Assembly (NCBI GenBank): GCA_903845345.1 | Contig: CAIMXF010000292.1 | Coordinates: 1 to 41,794, forward strand | DNA length: 41,794 bases | DNA from: an uncultured beta proteobacterium | GTDB lineage: Bacteria > Pseudomonadota > Gammaproteobacteria > Burkholderiales > Burkholderiaceae_C | Direction: 5' to 3' | Part shown: in pieces, positions 28,548-35,974 of the stretch | Layout of the letters: each line of letters begins with the position of its first letter | Position numbering within the stretch: position 1 is the first letter of the stretch | The notes under the pieces: model-generated | What the model saw: only the letters and a program-made list of their open reading frames with translations | What the model was told of the DNA's origin: nothing | Databases searched by the model: none | Translations under genes and position numbers: made by a program

Positions 28548-28579
28548 AAGGCCCCGATCGCGCGGGCGATCGGGGCCTT
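28548..28579. terminator. 14-bp hairpin ending the nag operon
   Basis: AAGGCCCCGATCGC - GCGG - GCGATCGGGGCCTT is a perfect 14-bp stem 17 bases after the GH16-like stop and 17 bases before the end of the convergent TPR gene. It probably serves both directions, although T-runs are short. Confidence 0.85.
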
Positions 28580-28596
28580 GCTCGTTGGTGCCGGGC

Positions 28597-29895
28597 TTAC
28601 TTCGATGCCGAGGCAGCCGGGGCTGGCGCGGCAGCGGCCGCCTGGCGCGATTGCAGGTACAGGATCCACACGTGCGCCAGCGACGCCGTGCCGGTGGTGC
28701 CGCCGACGGACTGGAACGTCTTCATCGCCTCGGCCTCGCGACCGGCGCGCACCTGCGCATAGCCCAGGTGCAGCCTGGCTTCGTCGGGCTGGCGCAGGCC
28801 GCCGCGCGCGATGCCTTGCGCGATCAGGTCGGCGCCCTTGGCGGCGTTGTCCTGCGTGGTCTCGAGCAGGCCTTGCACGACGAGCGCGTTGCCGTCCTTG
28901 GCGGCGAGGGCGCCCTTCTCGTTGACGGACTCCTGCGCCACGTCGCTCGCCGCGGCCTTGTCGACTTCCGGACGCAGCTTGCCGGCGTCGGCCAGGTCCG
29001 CGCCGGTGAACGGCTTGTGGGCGTAGGCGTCGTCCAGCACCTTCTTGGCTTCGCCCGGGTAGCCGGCCTGCTTGGCGAGCGCCGCGTAGTTGATGCGCTC
29101 GCGGTCGTCGACGTGGCCCAGCACCTGGCTCTTCAGGCGGTAGACGTCGAGCGTCAGGTGGTTGGAGAAGTTGTCGACCTCGCGGGCGCGGCCGATCAGC
29201 TCGCGCCAGTAGTCGGGCTTCGGGTAGTGGACGGCCAGCAGCTCGAGGCCGTAGACGTAGCCCGCGTCGTCCTTCTCGCCCAGGTATGCGCTGACCATGA
29301 ATCGCAGCAGCTTGTCGGTGGGTACGCGGCCGGCCGCGAGCGCGGCATCCACTTCGGCGCGGAAGCCCTTGGCGGCGGCGTCGAAGTTCTTGGCGGCGTA
29401 CTGCGCCTGGGGCAGGAGTTCCTTGAGCTGCGGGTCGTCGCCGCCGGCGTCGAGGTAGCGCTGGATCGCCACGGCGGCCTTGTCGTACTGCTCGCCGGTG
29501 TAGAGGATCTCGGCGACGAACTTGAGCATCAGCGGGCGGTCTTCCGCCGGCAGCAGCGGGTTGGCCAGCAGGGCCTCGAAGTCGGTGCCAGCGTGGGCGT
29601 TGTCGTTGACCGAATATTCGGCCGGCGCCTTCACCCGCAGGATCAGGTACTTCTCGTACGGCGTCAGGTCGGGCAGCGCCTCGATTTCCTTGATCTTGGC
29701 CAGCGAGCCCGCGGCGTTGCCGCCCTTGAGCATGTCCTGGGCCGCGTTGAACGGCGTGGCGAACGTGGGCGGCACGGCGTTCTCGGGCTGCGACGCCGCC
29801 GGGGCCGGCGCAGGAGCGGCGACCGCCGTCGTTGTCGCGCCGGCCAGGCCGGTGGCAAGGGTCAGCGCCAGCACGGCGCGCGAAGTAGCTCTCAT
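28597..29895 (-). CDS. exported TPR-like protein
   Basis: A 432-aa protein with a signal peptide (about 1-27, cleavage near VAA-AP), then an Ala/Pro-rich linker and a helix-rich body with several TPR-like units (for example AEILYTGEQYDKAAVAIQRYLDAGGDDPQ and GYAQVRAGREAEAMKTFQSVG). The C-terminus is Ala/Pro/Ser-rich. It probably is a periplasmic scaffold. Start at ATG 29895; the ribosome site is weak (CTGGGA). It lies downstream of the GntR gene on the same strand with a 198-base gap, so it might be co-transcribed with it. Confidence 0.82.
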   Translation of the reverse strand: MRATSRAVLALTLATGLAGATTTAVAAPAPAPAASQPENAVPPTFATPFNAAQDMLKGGNAAGSLAKIKEIEALPDLTPYEKYLILRVKAPAEYSVNDNAHAGTDFEALLANPLLPAEDRPLMLKFVAEILYTGEQYDKAAVAIQRYLDAGGDDPQLKELLPQAQYAAKNFDAAAKGFRAEVDAALAAGRVPTDKLLRFMVSAYLGEKDDAGYVYGLELLAVHYPKPDYWRELIGRAREVDNFSNHLTLDVYRLKSQVLGHVDDRERINYAALAKQAGYPGEAKKVLDDAYAHKPFTGADLADAGKLRPEVDKAAASDVAQESVNEKGALAAKDGNALVVQGLLETTQDNAAKGADLIAQGIARGGLRQPDEARLHLGYAQVRAGREAEAMKTFQSVGGTTGTASLAHVWILYLQSRQAAAAAPAPAASASK

Positions 29896-30093
29896 GTCAG
29901 TCCCAGGGGAAACGCTGCGCCGAACGAGGAAAGGGAATTCACGGATGCACGCGGGCGGCGCCCCAAGCGCAAAGGAAAAGTGCGCCATTGTCCTCAAAAA
30001 ACGGACCAGGCTGCCCACGCCGGTGCCAAGGCGAACGAGTCGCCCGCGCGCGACACGGTGCCACGCGCGGCAGGTAGCATGCCCGACCGGGCT

Positions 30094-30834
30094 TCAGGAC
30101 GCGTTGAGTTCGGCGACGAAGTCGTAGGTGTCGCCGCGGTAGATCGACTGCGACAGCTCGATCGCGCGACCGTCGCGCAGGTAGCCCAGGCGCTCGACGA
30201 GCAGGCCGGCGTCGCCGACATCCGCATCGAGCAGGCGTGCCTGTTCCTCGTTGAGCAGCAGCGCGCGCAGGCGCTGCAGCGCGCGCACCGGGCGGTTGCC
30301 GGCGCGCTCGAGGGCGTCGTACAGCGAGTTGTCCACCGCTTCGAGCGACGGCAGCGCCGCCGCCGACAGCGTGGCGTACTCGAGGGCCATTGGCGCATCG
30401 TCGGCGTAGCGCAGGCGATGGAAGCGATAGACCAGGGAGCCCGGGCTCAGCGCGAGCTTCATCGCTTCTTCGGGCGTGACGGTGCCGCTGGAACGCTTGA
30501 TCCATTCGCTGCGCGGCGTGCGTCCGCGGGCGCGCATGTCTTCCGAGAACGACGTGAGCTTGGCGAAATTCTTGTCGATGCGCGTGGAGACGAAGTTGCC
30601 CGAGCCCTGGCGCTGATCGAGGAAGCCCTCGTCGGCGAGGCCCTGGATCGCCTTGCGCACCGTGATGCGCGAGACGCCGAGGTCGGCTGCGAGCTGGCGC
30701 TCGGACGGCAGCGCGTCGTCGGGACCCAGCACCCGCTTTTCGATCGCCTCGCGCAGCGCGCGCTGCAGCTGTTGGTAAAGCGGTTGACTGCCGTCGGGAT
30801 CCAGCGTGTTGAGAAGTTGTGCCAGCGCGCTCAT
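30094..30834 (-). CDS. nagQ: GntR/HutC-family regulator of GlcNAc use (NagQ/NagR-like)
   Basis: A 246-aa repressor with an N-terminal winged helix (about 15-85: PLYQQLQRALREAIEKRVLGPDDALPSERQLAADLGVSRITVRKAIQGLADEGFL, key residues Pro-Ser-Glu-Arg-Gln and the SRITVRKA recognition helix) and a C-terminal UTRA ligand domain (about 95-240). This group binds GlcN-6-P or GlcNAc-6-P (NagR/YvoA, DasR). It lies between the nag operon and the TonB receptor and probably binds the TGGT-N7-TGGT elements, one of which is in its own upstream region. Assignment as NagQ is by context and family, not by search. Confidence 0.85.
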   Translation of the reverse strand: MSALAQLLNTLDPDGSQPLYQQLQRALREAIEKRVLGPDDALPSERQLAADLGVSRITVRKAIQGLADEGFLDQRQGSGNFVSTRIDKNFAKLTSFSEDMRARGRTPRSEWIKRSSGTVTPEEAMKLALSPGSLVYRFHRLRYADDAPMALEYATLSAAALPSLEAVDNSLYDALERAGNRPVRALQRLRALLLNEEQARLLDADVGDAGLLVERLGYLRDGRAIELSQSIYRGDTYDFVAELNAS

Positions 30835-30930
30835 TGCGTGCCCTTGTTGGTGTTGTCGGGGGCTGCATCGCGTTTCGCGACGACGGTCCGGCCGGACAGG
30901 TCGGGGGGGTCGCGAATCGCAGCCTGGCTA

Positions 30931-30951
30931 GCATACCACTCGGGCACCAAA
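30931..30951 (-). promoter_or_regulatory. operator-like site E upstream of the GntR gene
   Basis: On the minus strand TGGT-GCCCGAG-TGGT-ATGC, with TGGT words 11 bases apart (plus-strand ACCA at 30935 and 30946). It lies about 100 bases before the regulator start and suggests autoregulation. The TATGCT it contains is a possible -10 box. Confidence 0.5.
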
Positions 30952-31077
30952 GGACAGTCGATCGAATCCATCGGACGAACCACGCCGGGCGACATGTTCG
31001 GACCGTGAAATCATGAGGCTTCTGCTCGTAAAACCGGTGTTGCCGAAACGCAATATGAGGGTAAACGCATAGGTCAC

Positions 31078-31108
31078 TGGTCTAGACTGGTTGTACAGTG
31101 GTACTACC
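31078..31108 (+). promoter_or_regulatory. operator site C and promoter of the first TonB receptor
   Basis: Three TGGT words at 31078, 31088 and 31099, spaced 10 and 11 bases, that is on one face of the helix. The second and third form the same TGGT-N7-TGGT element as at nagK, and TACAGT (31094-31099) aligns with the nagK -10 box. The -35 region is poor. The first part (ACTGGTCTAGAC) also matches the left side of DasR-type boxes. The surrounding 30835-31229 region holds no gene. Confidence 0.65.
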
Positions 31109-31181
31109 TTGTCGCATACCAGGTTTCTAGCCCGAGGGTGCACCGTCTGAGCCCATGGAGAGACGGCACGACCCAACCCCA

Positions 31182-31229
31182 ACCGGCCGCGTTCCCGAAG
31201 AAATGCTGCCACCCGAAAAGAGGAGCCCC
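31182..31229 (+). promoter_or_regulatory. conserved leader of TonB receptor 1
   Basis: These 48 bases match the leader of the second TonB receptor (35927-35974) at 43 positions without gaps. It contains an in-frame upstream ATG at 31203 and ends with the strong ribosome-binding site AGAGGAGCCCC. Confidence 0.7.
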
Positions 31230-34025
31230 ATGAAGACGAAACTTACGCCCATTGCCGCCGCCGCTGCGGTTGCGATCGCCGGAGCGATTGCCGCCCCGGC
31301 TTTCGCCCAGACCGCTGCGGCGCCTGCCGCTGCGGCCTCCGCCGCCAAGGCTGACGACGTCCAACGAGTGGAAGTCACGGGCATCCGCGGGTCGCTGCAA
31401 AGCGCGATCAACCAGAAGCGCAACGCCGAATCGCACGTCGAAGTGATCACGGCCGAAGACATCGGCAAGCTGCCGGACAAGAACGTCGCCGACTCGCTCG
31501 CCCGCCTGCCGGGCGTGACGATCAGCTCGTCGAGCGGCACCGAAGGCGGCTTCGACGAAGCCGACCGCGTGTCGATGCGCGGCACGTCGCCGTCGTTCAC
31601 GCAGACCCTGATCAACGGCCACAACATCGCCACCGGCGACTGGTTCGTGCTGGGCCAGACCGGTACCGTCGGCCGCAGCGTGTCGTACACGCTGCTGCCG
31701 TCGGAAGTGGTCAGCAGCGCCGTGGTGCACAAGAGCTCCGAGGCCAGCCTGATCGAAGGCGGCGTGGCGGGCTCGGTGGACATCATCACGCGCAAGCCGC
31801 TTGACTTCAAGAAGCCGTTCTCGCTGTCCGCCAGCGCCGGCGTGGTCTACGCCGAACTGCCGGACAAGCTGGACGGCCAGTACAACGGGCTGGTCAACTG
31901 GAAGAACGACGCGAGCACCTTCGGCGTCCTTGTCCAAGCCTTCTCCGAAACCCGCCACATCCGCCGCGATGGCGTGGAAGTGCTGGGCTTCGACACCATC
32001 CAGGCCAACGATGCATCGGCGAAGGCCAACCTGCCGGGCATTGTCGCCGGCGTGCAGTATCCCGACCTGGTCGGCGAGGCGCTGTTCGAGCAGGAACGCA
32101 AGCGCACCGGCGGCACGTTCGACATCGAACTGAAGCCTAACGATGGCATCACGCTGGACCTGAACGGTTTCCTGTCCGACCAGCAAGCGTCGAACATCAA
32201 CCGCAACTACATGTTCTTCGGCCGCAAGCTCGGCGGCGCCGAAGTGCCGACGAACTACACCGTGTCGAACGGCTACCTCACGTCGGCGTCGTACAGCGAT
32301 TCGGCCGGCATGATGGCCGGCATCTACGACCAGATCTCGCGTCCGGACGCCGCCTCGCATTCGCAGTACCTCGACTTCGACGGCAAGTTCCAGGCGACCG
32401 ACAAGCTGACGTTCAACACGAAGCTGGGCCTGTCGAACGGCTACGGCAAGTCCGGGGCGCAGGACGTCGCCGAGACGGTCGTCGGCGCCACCCAGGCGAG
32501 CTTCAGCCTGAACGGTCCCAACAACGCAGCAGGCTGGTCGACCAATGCGACGTCCACCTCGCAAGGCAGTGTCGGCTTCGGTCCCACGTTCAACACCGAC
32601 AGCGGTGACGGCTGGATCTTCGGCGACGGCCATATCAAGGTCGACGACAGCGAGAAGTGGGCGCAGCTGGACGGCCAGTACGACCTCGAGGCCGGCCCGC
32701 TGGTCGACCTGAAGTTCGGCGCCCGTGCCTCGTCGCACAAGCGCGCGCTGTGGGGCGTGGTCGGCCAGGGCCCGACCGCGGTCAACTGGGGTGCCGCTAA
32801 CTACGCCGCGGCCTGCGGCGGCGCCACCACCGACTTCCGTTGCATCCCGGCCGCTTCGGGCAACTACCCGAGCAACTGGGGCAGCGGCCTGAACGCCAGC
32901 GTTCCGGCGTCCCCATGGACGTTCTCGCCGGCGCAACTGGCGGCCTATGACGCCCAGTACGCCAATCGCGATCCGGGCACTGGTACCGACGATCCGGCCG
33001 GCCGCATGGACTACGGCGCCCAATACGGCGTCGGCGAAAAGACCACCGCTGCCTACCTCCAGGGCGACCTGGAAGGGAAGGATTGGTCCGGCAACGTCGG
33101 CTTGCGTCTGGTCCAAACCAAGGAACACATCCAGGACTATGTCCAGCAAGGGATTCCGGGCGCCAATACGGTCACGTCGGCTTTCGGCACCTTCACGTTG
33201 CAGACGACGGATCACACGTACAACGACCTGCTGCCCAGCCTGAACCTGAAGTACAACCTGAGCAAGGACATGCTTCTCCGCTTCGCCGCGTCGCGCACCA
33301 TGACCCGCGCCGACTACGGTCAACTGGCCGGCTCGGTGTCGCTCAACGCGGTGGACGACGTCAACCTCATCGGCAGCGGCACGGGTGGCAACCCGAACCT
33401 GAAGCCGGTCGTGTCGAACAACTTCGACGCGAGCTGGGAGTACTACTTCGCGCCGGGTTCCCTGGTGACGGCCAGCGTCTTCTACATGGACGTGACCAGC
33501 AACATCGGCCTGGCCCAGAAGCACGAGACCTACAACTACATCGACAACGCCCATCAGACCGGCGTGCCGGTGGACTTCGACCTGACCATTCCGGTCAACG
33601 AGTCGGCCAAGGTGCACGGCCTCGAAGCGAGCTGGGAACAGGCGATCTGGGGCGGCTTCGGCGCGAACGCGAACGGCTCCTTCACCAGCGCGACCACCTC
33701 CAGCGGCCTGCCGATGCTGGGCACGTCCAAGACGGTGTACAACCTGGGCGCGTACTTCGAGAACGACTACCTGAACGCACGCGTGTCCTGGAACCATCGC
33801 TCTTCGTTCTACAGCGGCCTGGATCGCAACAGCGCCTTCGTGCAGGGCGCCGGCGGCGCCCTGGCAGCCTCGATCGGCTGGACGTTCAACAAGCACTTCG
33901 ACATCACCCTCGAAGGCCGCAACCTGAACAAGCCGATCCTGCGCTACTACACGCTGGACAACCAGCCGCGTGCCAGCTACGTCAACGGCGCGCAGTACTA
34001 CCTGACGGCGCACTTCTCGTACTGA
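31230..34025 (+). CDS. TonB-dependent receptor (chito-oligosaccharide/GlcNAc uptake candidate)
   Basis: A 931-aa outer-membrane receptor. Signal peptide 1-27 (ends APAFAQ), then a plug domain beginning VEVTGIRGSLQSAINQKR and continuing IGKLPDKNVADSLARLPGV, the pattern of the Xanthomonas/Caulobacter TonB receptor group. The barrel ends in an aromatic residue (YYLTAHFSY), as required for assembly. I start it at 31230 because GAGGAG is well spaced; ATG 31203 in frame would add nine residues. Position beside the GntR regulator and the shared operator link it to GlcNAc or chitin-fragment import. A strong terminator follows, so it is transcribed alone. Confidence 0.93.
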   Translation: MKTKLTPIAAAAAVAIAGAIAAPAFAQTAAAPAAAASAAKADDVQRVEVTGIRGSLQSAINQKRNAESHVEVITAEDIGKLPDKNVADSLARLPGVTISSSSGTEGGFDEADRVSMRGTSPSFTQTLINGHNIATGDWFVLGQTGTVGRSVSYTLLPSEVVSSAVVHKSSEASLIEGGVAGSVDIITRKPLDFKKPFSLSASAGVVYAELPDKLDGQYNGLVNWKNDASTFGVLVQAFSETRHIRRDGVEVLGFDTIQANDASAKANLPGIVAGVQYPDLVGEALFEQERKRTGGTFDIELKPNDGITLDLNGFLSDQQASNINRNYMFFGRKLGGAEVPTNYTVSNGYLTSASYSDSAGMMAGIYDQISRPDAASHSQYLDFDGKFQATDKLTFNTKLGLSNGYGKSGAQDVAETVVGATQASFSLNGPNNAAGWSTNATSTSQGSVGFGPTFNTDSGDGWIFGDGHIKVDDSEKWAQLDGQYDLEAGPLVDLKFGARASSHKRALWGVVGQGPTAVNWGAANYAAACGGATTDFRCIPAASGNYPSNWGSGLNASVPASPWTFSPAQLAAYDAQYANRDPGTGTDDPAGRMDYGAQYGVGEKTTAAYLQGDLEGKDWSGNVGLRLVQTKEHIQDYVQQGIPGANTVTSAFGTFTLQTTDHTYNDLLPSLNLKYNLSKDMLLRFAASRTMTRADYGQLAGSVSLNAVDDVNLIGSGTGGNPNLKPVVSNNFDASWEYYFAPGSLVTASVFYMDVTSNIGLAQKHETYNYIDNAHQTGVPVDFDLTIPVNESAKVHGLEASWEQAIWGGFGANANGSFTSATTSSGLPMLGTSKTVYNLGAYFENDYLNARVSWNHRSSFYSGLDRNSAFVQGAGGALAASIGWTFNKHFDITLEGRNLNKPILRYYTLDNQPRASYVNGAQYYLTAHFSY

Positions 34026-34080
34026 TCTCGCCGGGAGGCCTGCGCGGGGACGTCCCGCGCGGGGATCTCCGGCGACACGG

Positions 34081-34109
34081 AAGACGACCCCCGGGTCGTC
34101 TTTTTTTTT
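34081..34109 (+). terminator. intrinsic terminator of TonB receptor 1
   Basis: AAGACGACC - CCCG - GGTCGTCTT, a 9-bp stem running into a nine-T tract (34101-34109), 55 bases after the receptor stop. Confidence 0.93.
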
Positions 34110-34198
34110 GCCTGGCGCCGCGGCACCCGCTGCAGGCGCGCGGCTATGCTGGCGCATTCCGCCGAAACGGCCGCCTCGCCTTCGCTTCGAGACATTCG

Positions 34199-35221
34199 AT
34201 GACCGCGTCTCTCCCCTCCCTGCCCGAATGGCAGGGCGTCACCCGGGCCCAGTTCGAGGCCGAGATCCTGCCCCGCAATGCGCCGGCGATCCTGCGCGGG
34301 GTGGCTGGCGACTGGCCGTCCGTCGCGCGCGCGCGGCAATCGGCGCTGGACGTCGCGCGCTACCTGGCCGAGCTGGACAACGGCACGCCCGTCGACGCGC
34401 TGATGCTGGCGCCCGAGGAGAACGGGCGCATCGACTACGACGCCTCGATGGAGGGCTTCAACTACCTGCGCGTGCGGACGCCGGTGAGTCGCGTCGTCGA
34501 GCAGGCCTTGCGCTACGCGCAGTTCGCACGCGCACCCTGCGTCGCGGCGCAGAGCGCGCTGGTGGCCCAGTGCCTGCCGGACTTCAAGACGCACAACGTG
34601 CTGTCGCTGCTGGACGCCGGCGTCGAGCCGCGCATCTGGGTCGGCACGGCCATCATCACGCCGGCCCATTTCGACCAGTCGCACAACATCGCGGTCTGCG
34701 TGGCCGGGCGGCGCCGCTTCACGTTGTTTCCGCCCGAGCAGGTCGCCAACCTGTACGTCGGCCCGCTCGAGCACACGCCTGCCGGCATGCCGATGTCGCT
34801 GGTCGATTTCGCCGAGCCCGACTTCGAGCGCTTCCCGCGCTTTCGCGAGGCCCTGGCCAGCGCGCAGGTGGCCGAGCTCGCGCCGGGCGACGCCATCTAC
34901 ATGCCGCCGCTGTGGTGGCACCACGTGCATTCGCTCGAGCGGTTCAACATCCTGGTGAATTACTGGTGGCACCTGGCCGCCGTCGGCCGCGACGTGCTGC
35001 CGCACGTGCTGGACGCGCTCATGCTCGCGGCCGCTTCGCTGCGCACGTTGCCGCCCGCGCAGCGCGACGCCTGGCGCCACCTGTTCGAGCACTATGCGTT
35101 CGACGCCGAGCGCGACGTTACCGGCCACATCCCTCCCGAACGCCAGGGGCTGCTCGGCCCGACGGGCCCGGCGCAGAACGCGCTGCTGCGCGCAATGCTG
35201 GCCAAGCGGATCACAGGCTGA
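34199..35221 (+). CDS. cupin-like (JmjC-related, Cupin_8) protein
   Basis: A 340-aa cytoplasmic protein of the cupin_8 group. The Fe(II) site of 2-oxoglutarate oxygenases is visible as HFD (His157, Asp159) in TPAHFDQSHNIAVCVAGRRRFTLFPP and a distal His in PPLWWHHVHS (His241 or 242). Such genes are regularly found next to TonB receptors for sugars in Xanthomonas, Caulobacter and relatives, together with SapC-like and tryptophan-halogenase-like genes; their task is not settled. The ATG at 34199 has no good ribosome-binding site. A strong terminator lies between it and the first receptor, so it has its own promoter or relies on read-through. Confidence 0.85.
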   Translation: MTASLPSLPEWQGVTRAQFEAEILPRNAPAILRGVAGDWPSVARARQSALDVARYLAELDNGTPVDALMLAPEENGRIDYDASMEGFNYLRVRTPVSRVVEQALRYAQFARAPCVAAQSALVAQCLPDFKTHNVLSLLDAGVEPRIWVGTAIITPAHFDQSHNIAVCVAGRRRFTLFPPEQVANLYVGPLEHTPAGMPMSLVDFAEPDFERFPRFREALASAQVAELAPGDAIYMPPLWWHHVHSLERFNILVNYWWHLAAVGRDVLPHVLDALMLAAASLRTLPPAQRDAWRHLFEHYAFDAERDVTGHIPPERQGLLGPTGPAQNALLRAMLAKRITG

Positions 35222-35926
35222 ACGAGCCCGTGCGCGTTGGTGATGCGGCCAACGGCGCCGCCGATGACCGCCGTGCCTCCGCGCCCGGAACCCGCAACGC
35301 GCTCCCCGCGCAGGCCCTATCGACGAGCTCGGCTGCCTGGCGGCATCAGCCCGACCCTGAAGGCGTCGAACGTCGCCGTCGAAGTCGCGGGTGCATCCGC
35401 AACTGAGGATGCGCGGCATGCCGTCGTCGCAAGGGCTGCCGGAATCGTGCCCGCGGCGTCGCGAGATGCCAGCTCCGGCCTGGCATCACCGGACATCCGC
35501 GCGTCATCGGCTTGACCTCCCGGACAGCGCAGGCGGCCTCGGCAAAGCCAGGCACCGTTTCCTGATCGGGGCGCCACATTTCATTCGTTCGACCGCTGCA
35601 TCGAACGCGCTGGGTGAGGATCCGCGTCGCGAACGACGCTGATCGCGCGTCGCCTCCACGTCGAAACTCAGTGAAAACCATCGAACCACTTCAAGTCCTC
35701 TTACGTATCATCCATTAAATCAACTCATTTGATTTGATGGAAGCGATCGAACGGCGCCGCACAACGGCACACGATCGTTGCCGCCGCGGCCACGGCCTTG
35801 GCAGGCGCGTTCGCGCGCTTCCAGGGACTGGCTGCACTCGGGGTGCCAGGTGCTGCCTGGCAACGCCCGTGAACGCGTTTCACGTCGCCTGACAAGCGCA
35901 CGCACCGCAGATTCGACCCGACATCC
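35222..35926. other. 705-base intergenic region with no convincing gene
   Basis: Reading frames here on both strands are short, Arg/Ala/Pro-rich and without ribosome sites, so I call no gene. The only AT-rich part is around 35700-35740, where an inverted repeat lies, and this is the probable promoter area of the second TonB receptor. A TATCAT (35707) could be a -10 box. Confidence 0.6.
35717..35735. promoter_or_regulatory. inverted repeat upstream of TonB receptor 2
   Basis: AAATCAA - CTCAT - TTGATTT, a perfect 7-bp inverted repeat with a 5-base centre in an AT-rich patch about 240 bases before the second receptor. It has operator geometry. Its minus-strand TTGATTTAA resembles TTGACTTAA near the ABC transporter gene, so the ROK repressor is one candidate binder (weak inference). 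Confidence 0.45.
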
Positions 35927-35974
35927 ACCGGCCGTGTTCATCAAGAAATGCTGCCACCCGCAAAGAGGAGCCCC
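35927..35974 (+). promoter_or_regulatory. conserved leader of TonB receptor 2
   Basis: Matches the leader of receptor 1 at 43 of 48 positions, including the upstream in-frame ATG (35948) and the AGAGGAGCCCC ribosome site. Confidence 0.7.

Noticed and set aside
31076-31091. ACTGGTCTAGACTGGT as a DasR-type operator
   Set aside because: The left twelve bases match the DasR box but the right arm does not complete the palindrome, and the TGGT-N7-TGGT pattern explains it together with the other sites. Kept as part of site C.
31104-34157. A 1017-codon open frame opposite TonB receptor 1
   Set aside because: Same antisense shadow effect; the receptor on the plus strand is clear.
35237-35681. Short frames in the gap before TonB receptor 2
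   Set aside because: Arg/Pro/Ala-rich, no ribosome sites, no recognisable motif, overlapping one another on both strands.
35677-35688. Two ACCA words before TonB receptor 2 as a GntR-type site
   Set aside because: Spacing is 8 instead of 11 bases, so it does not match the element at nagK.
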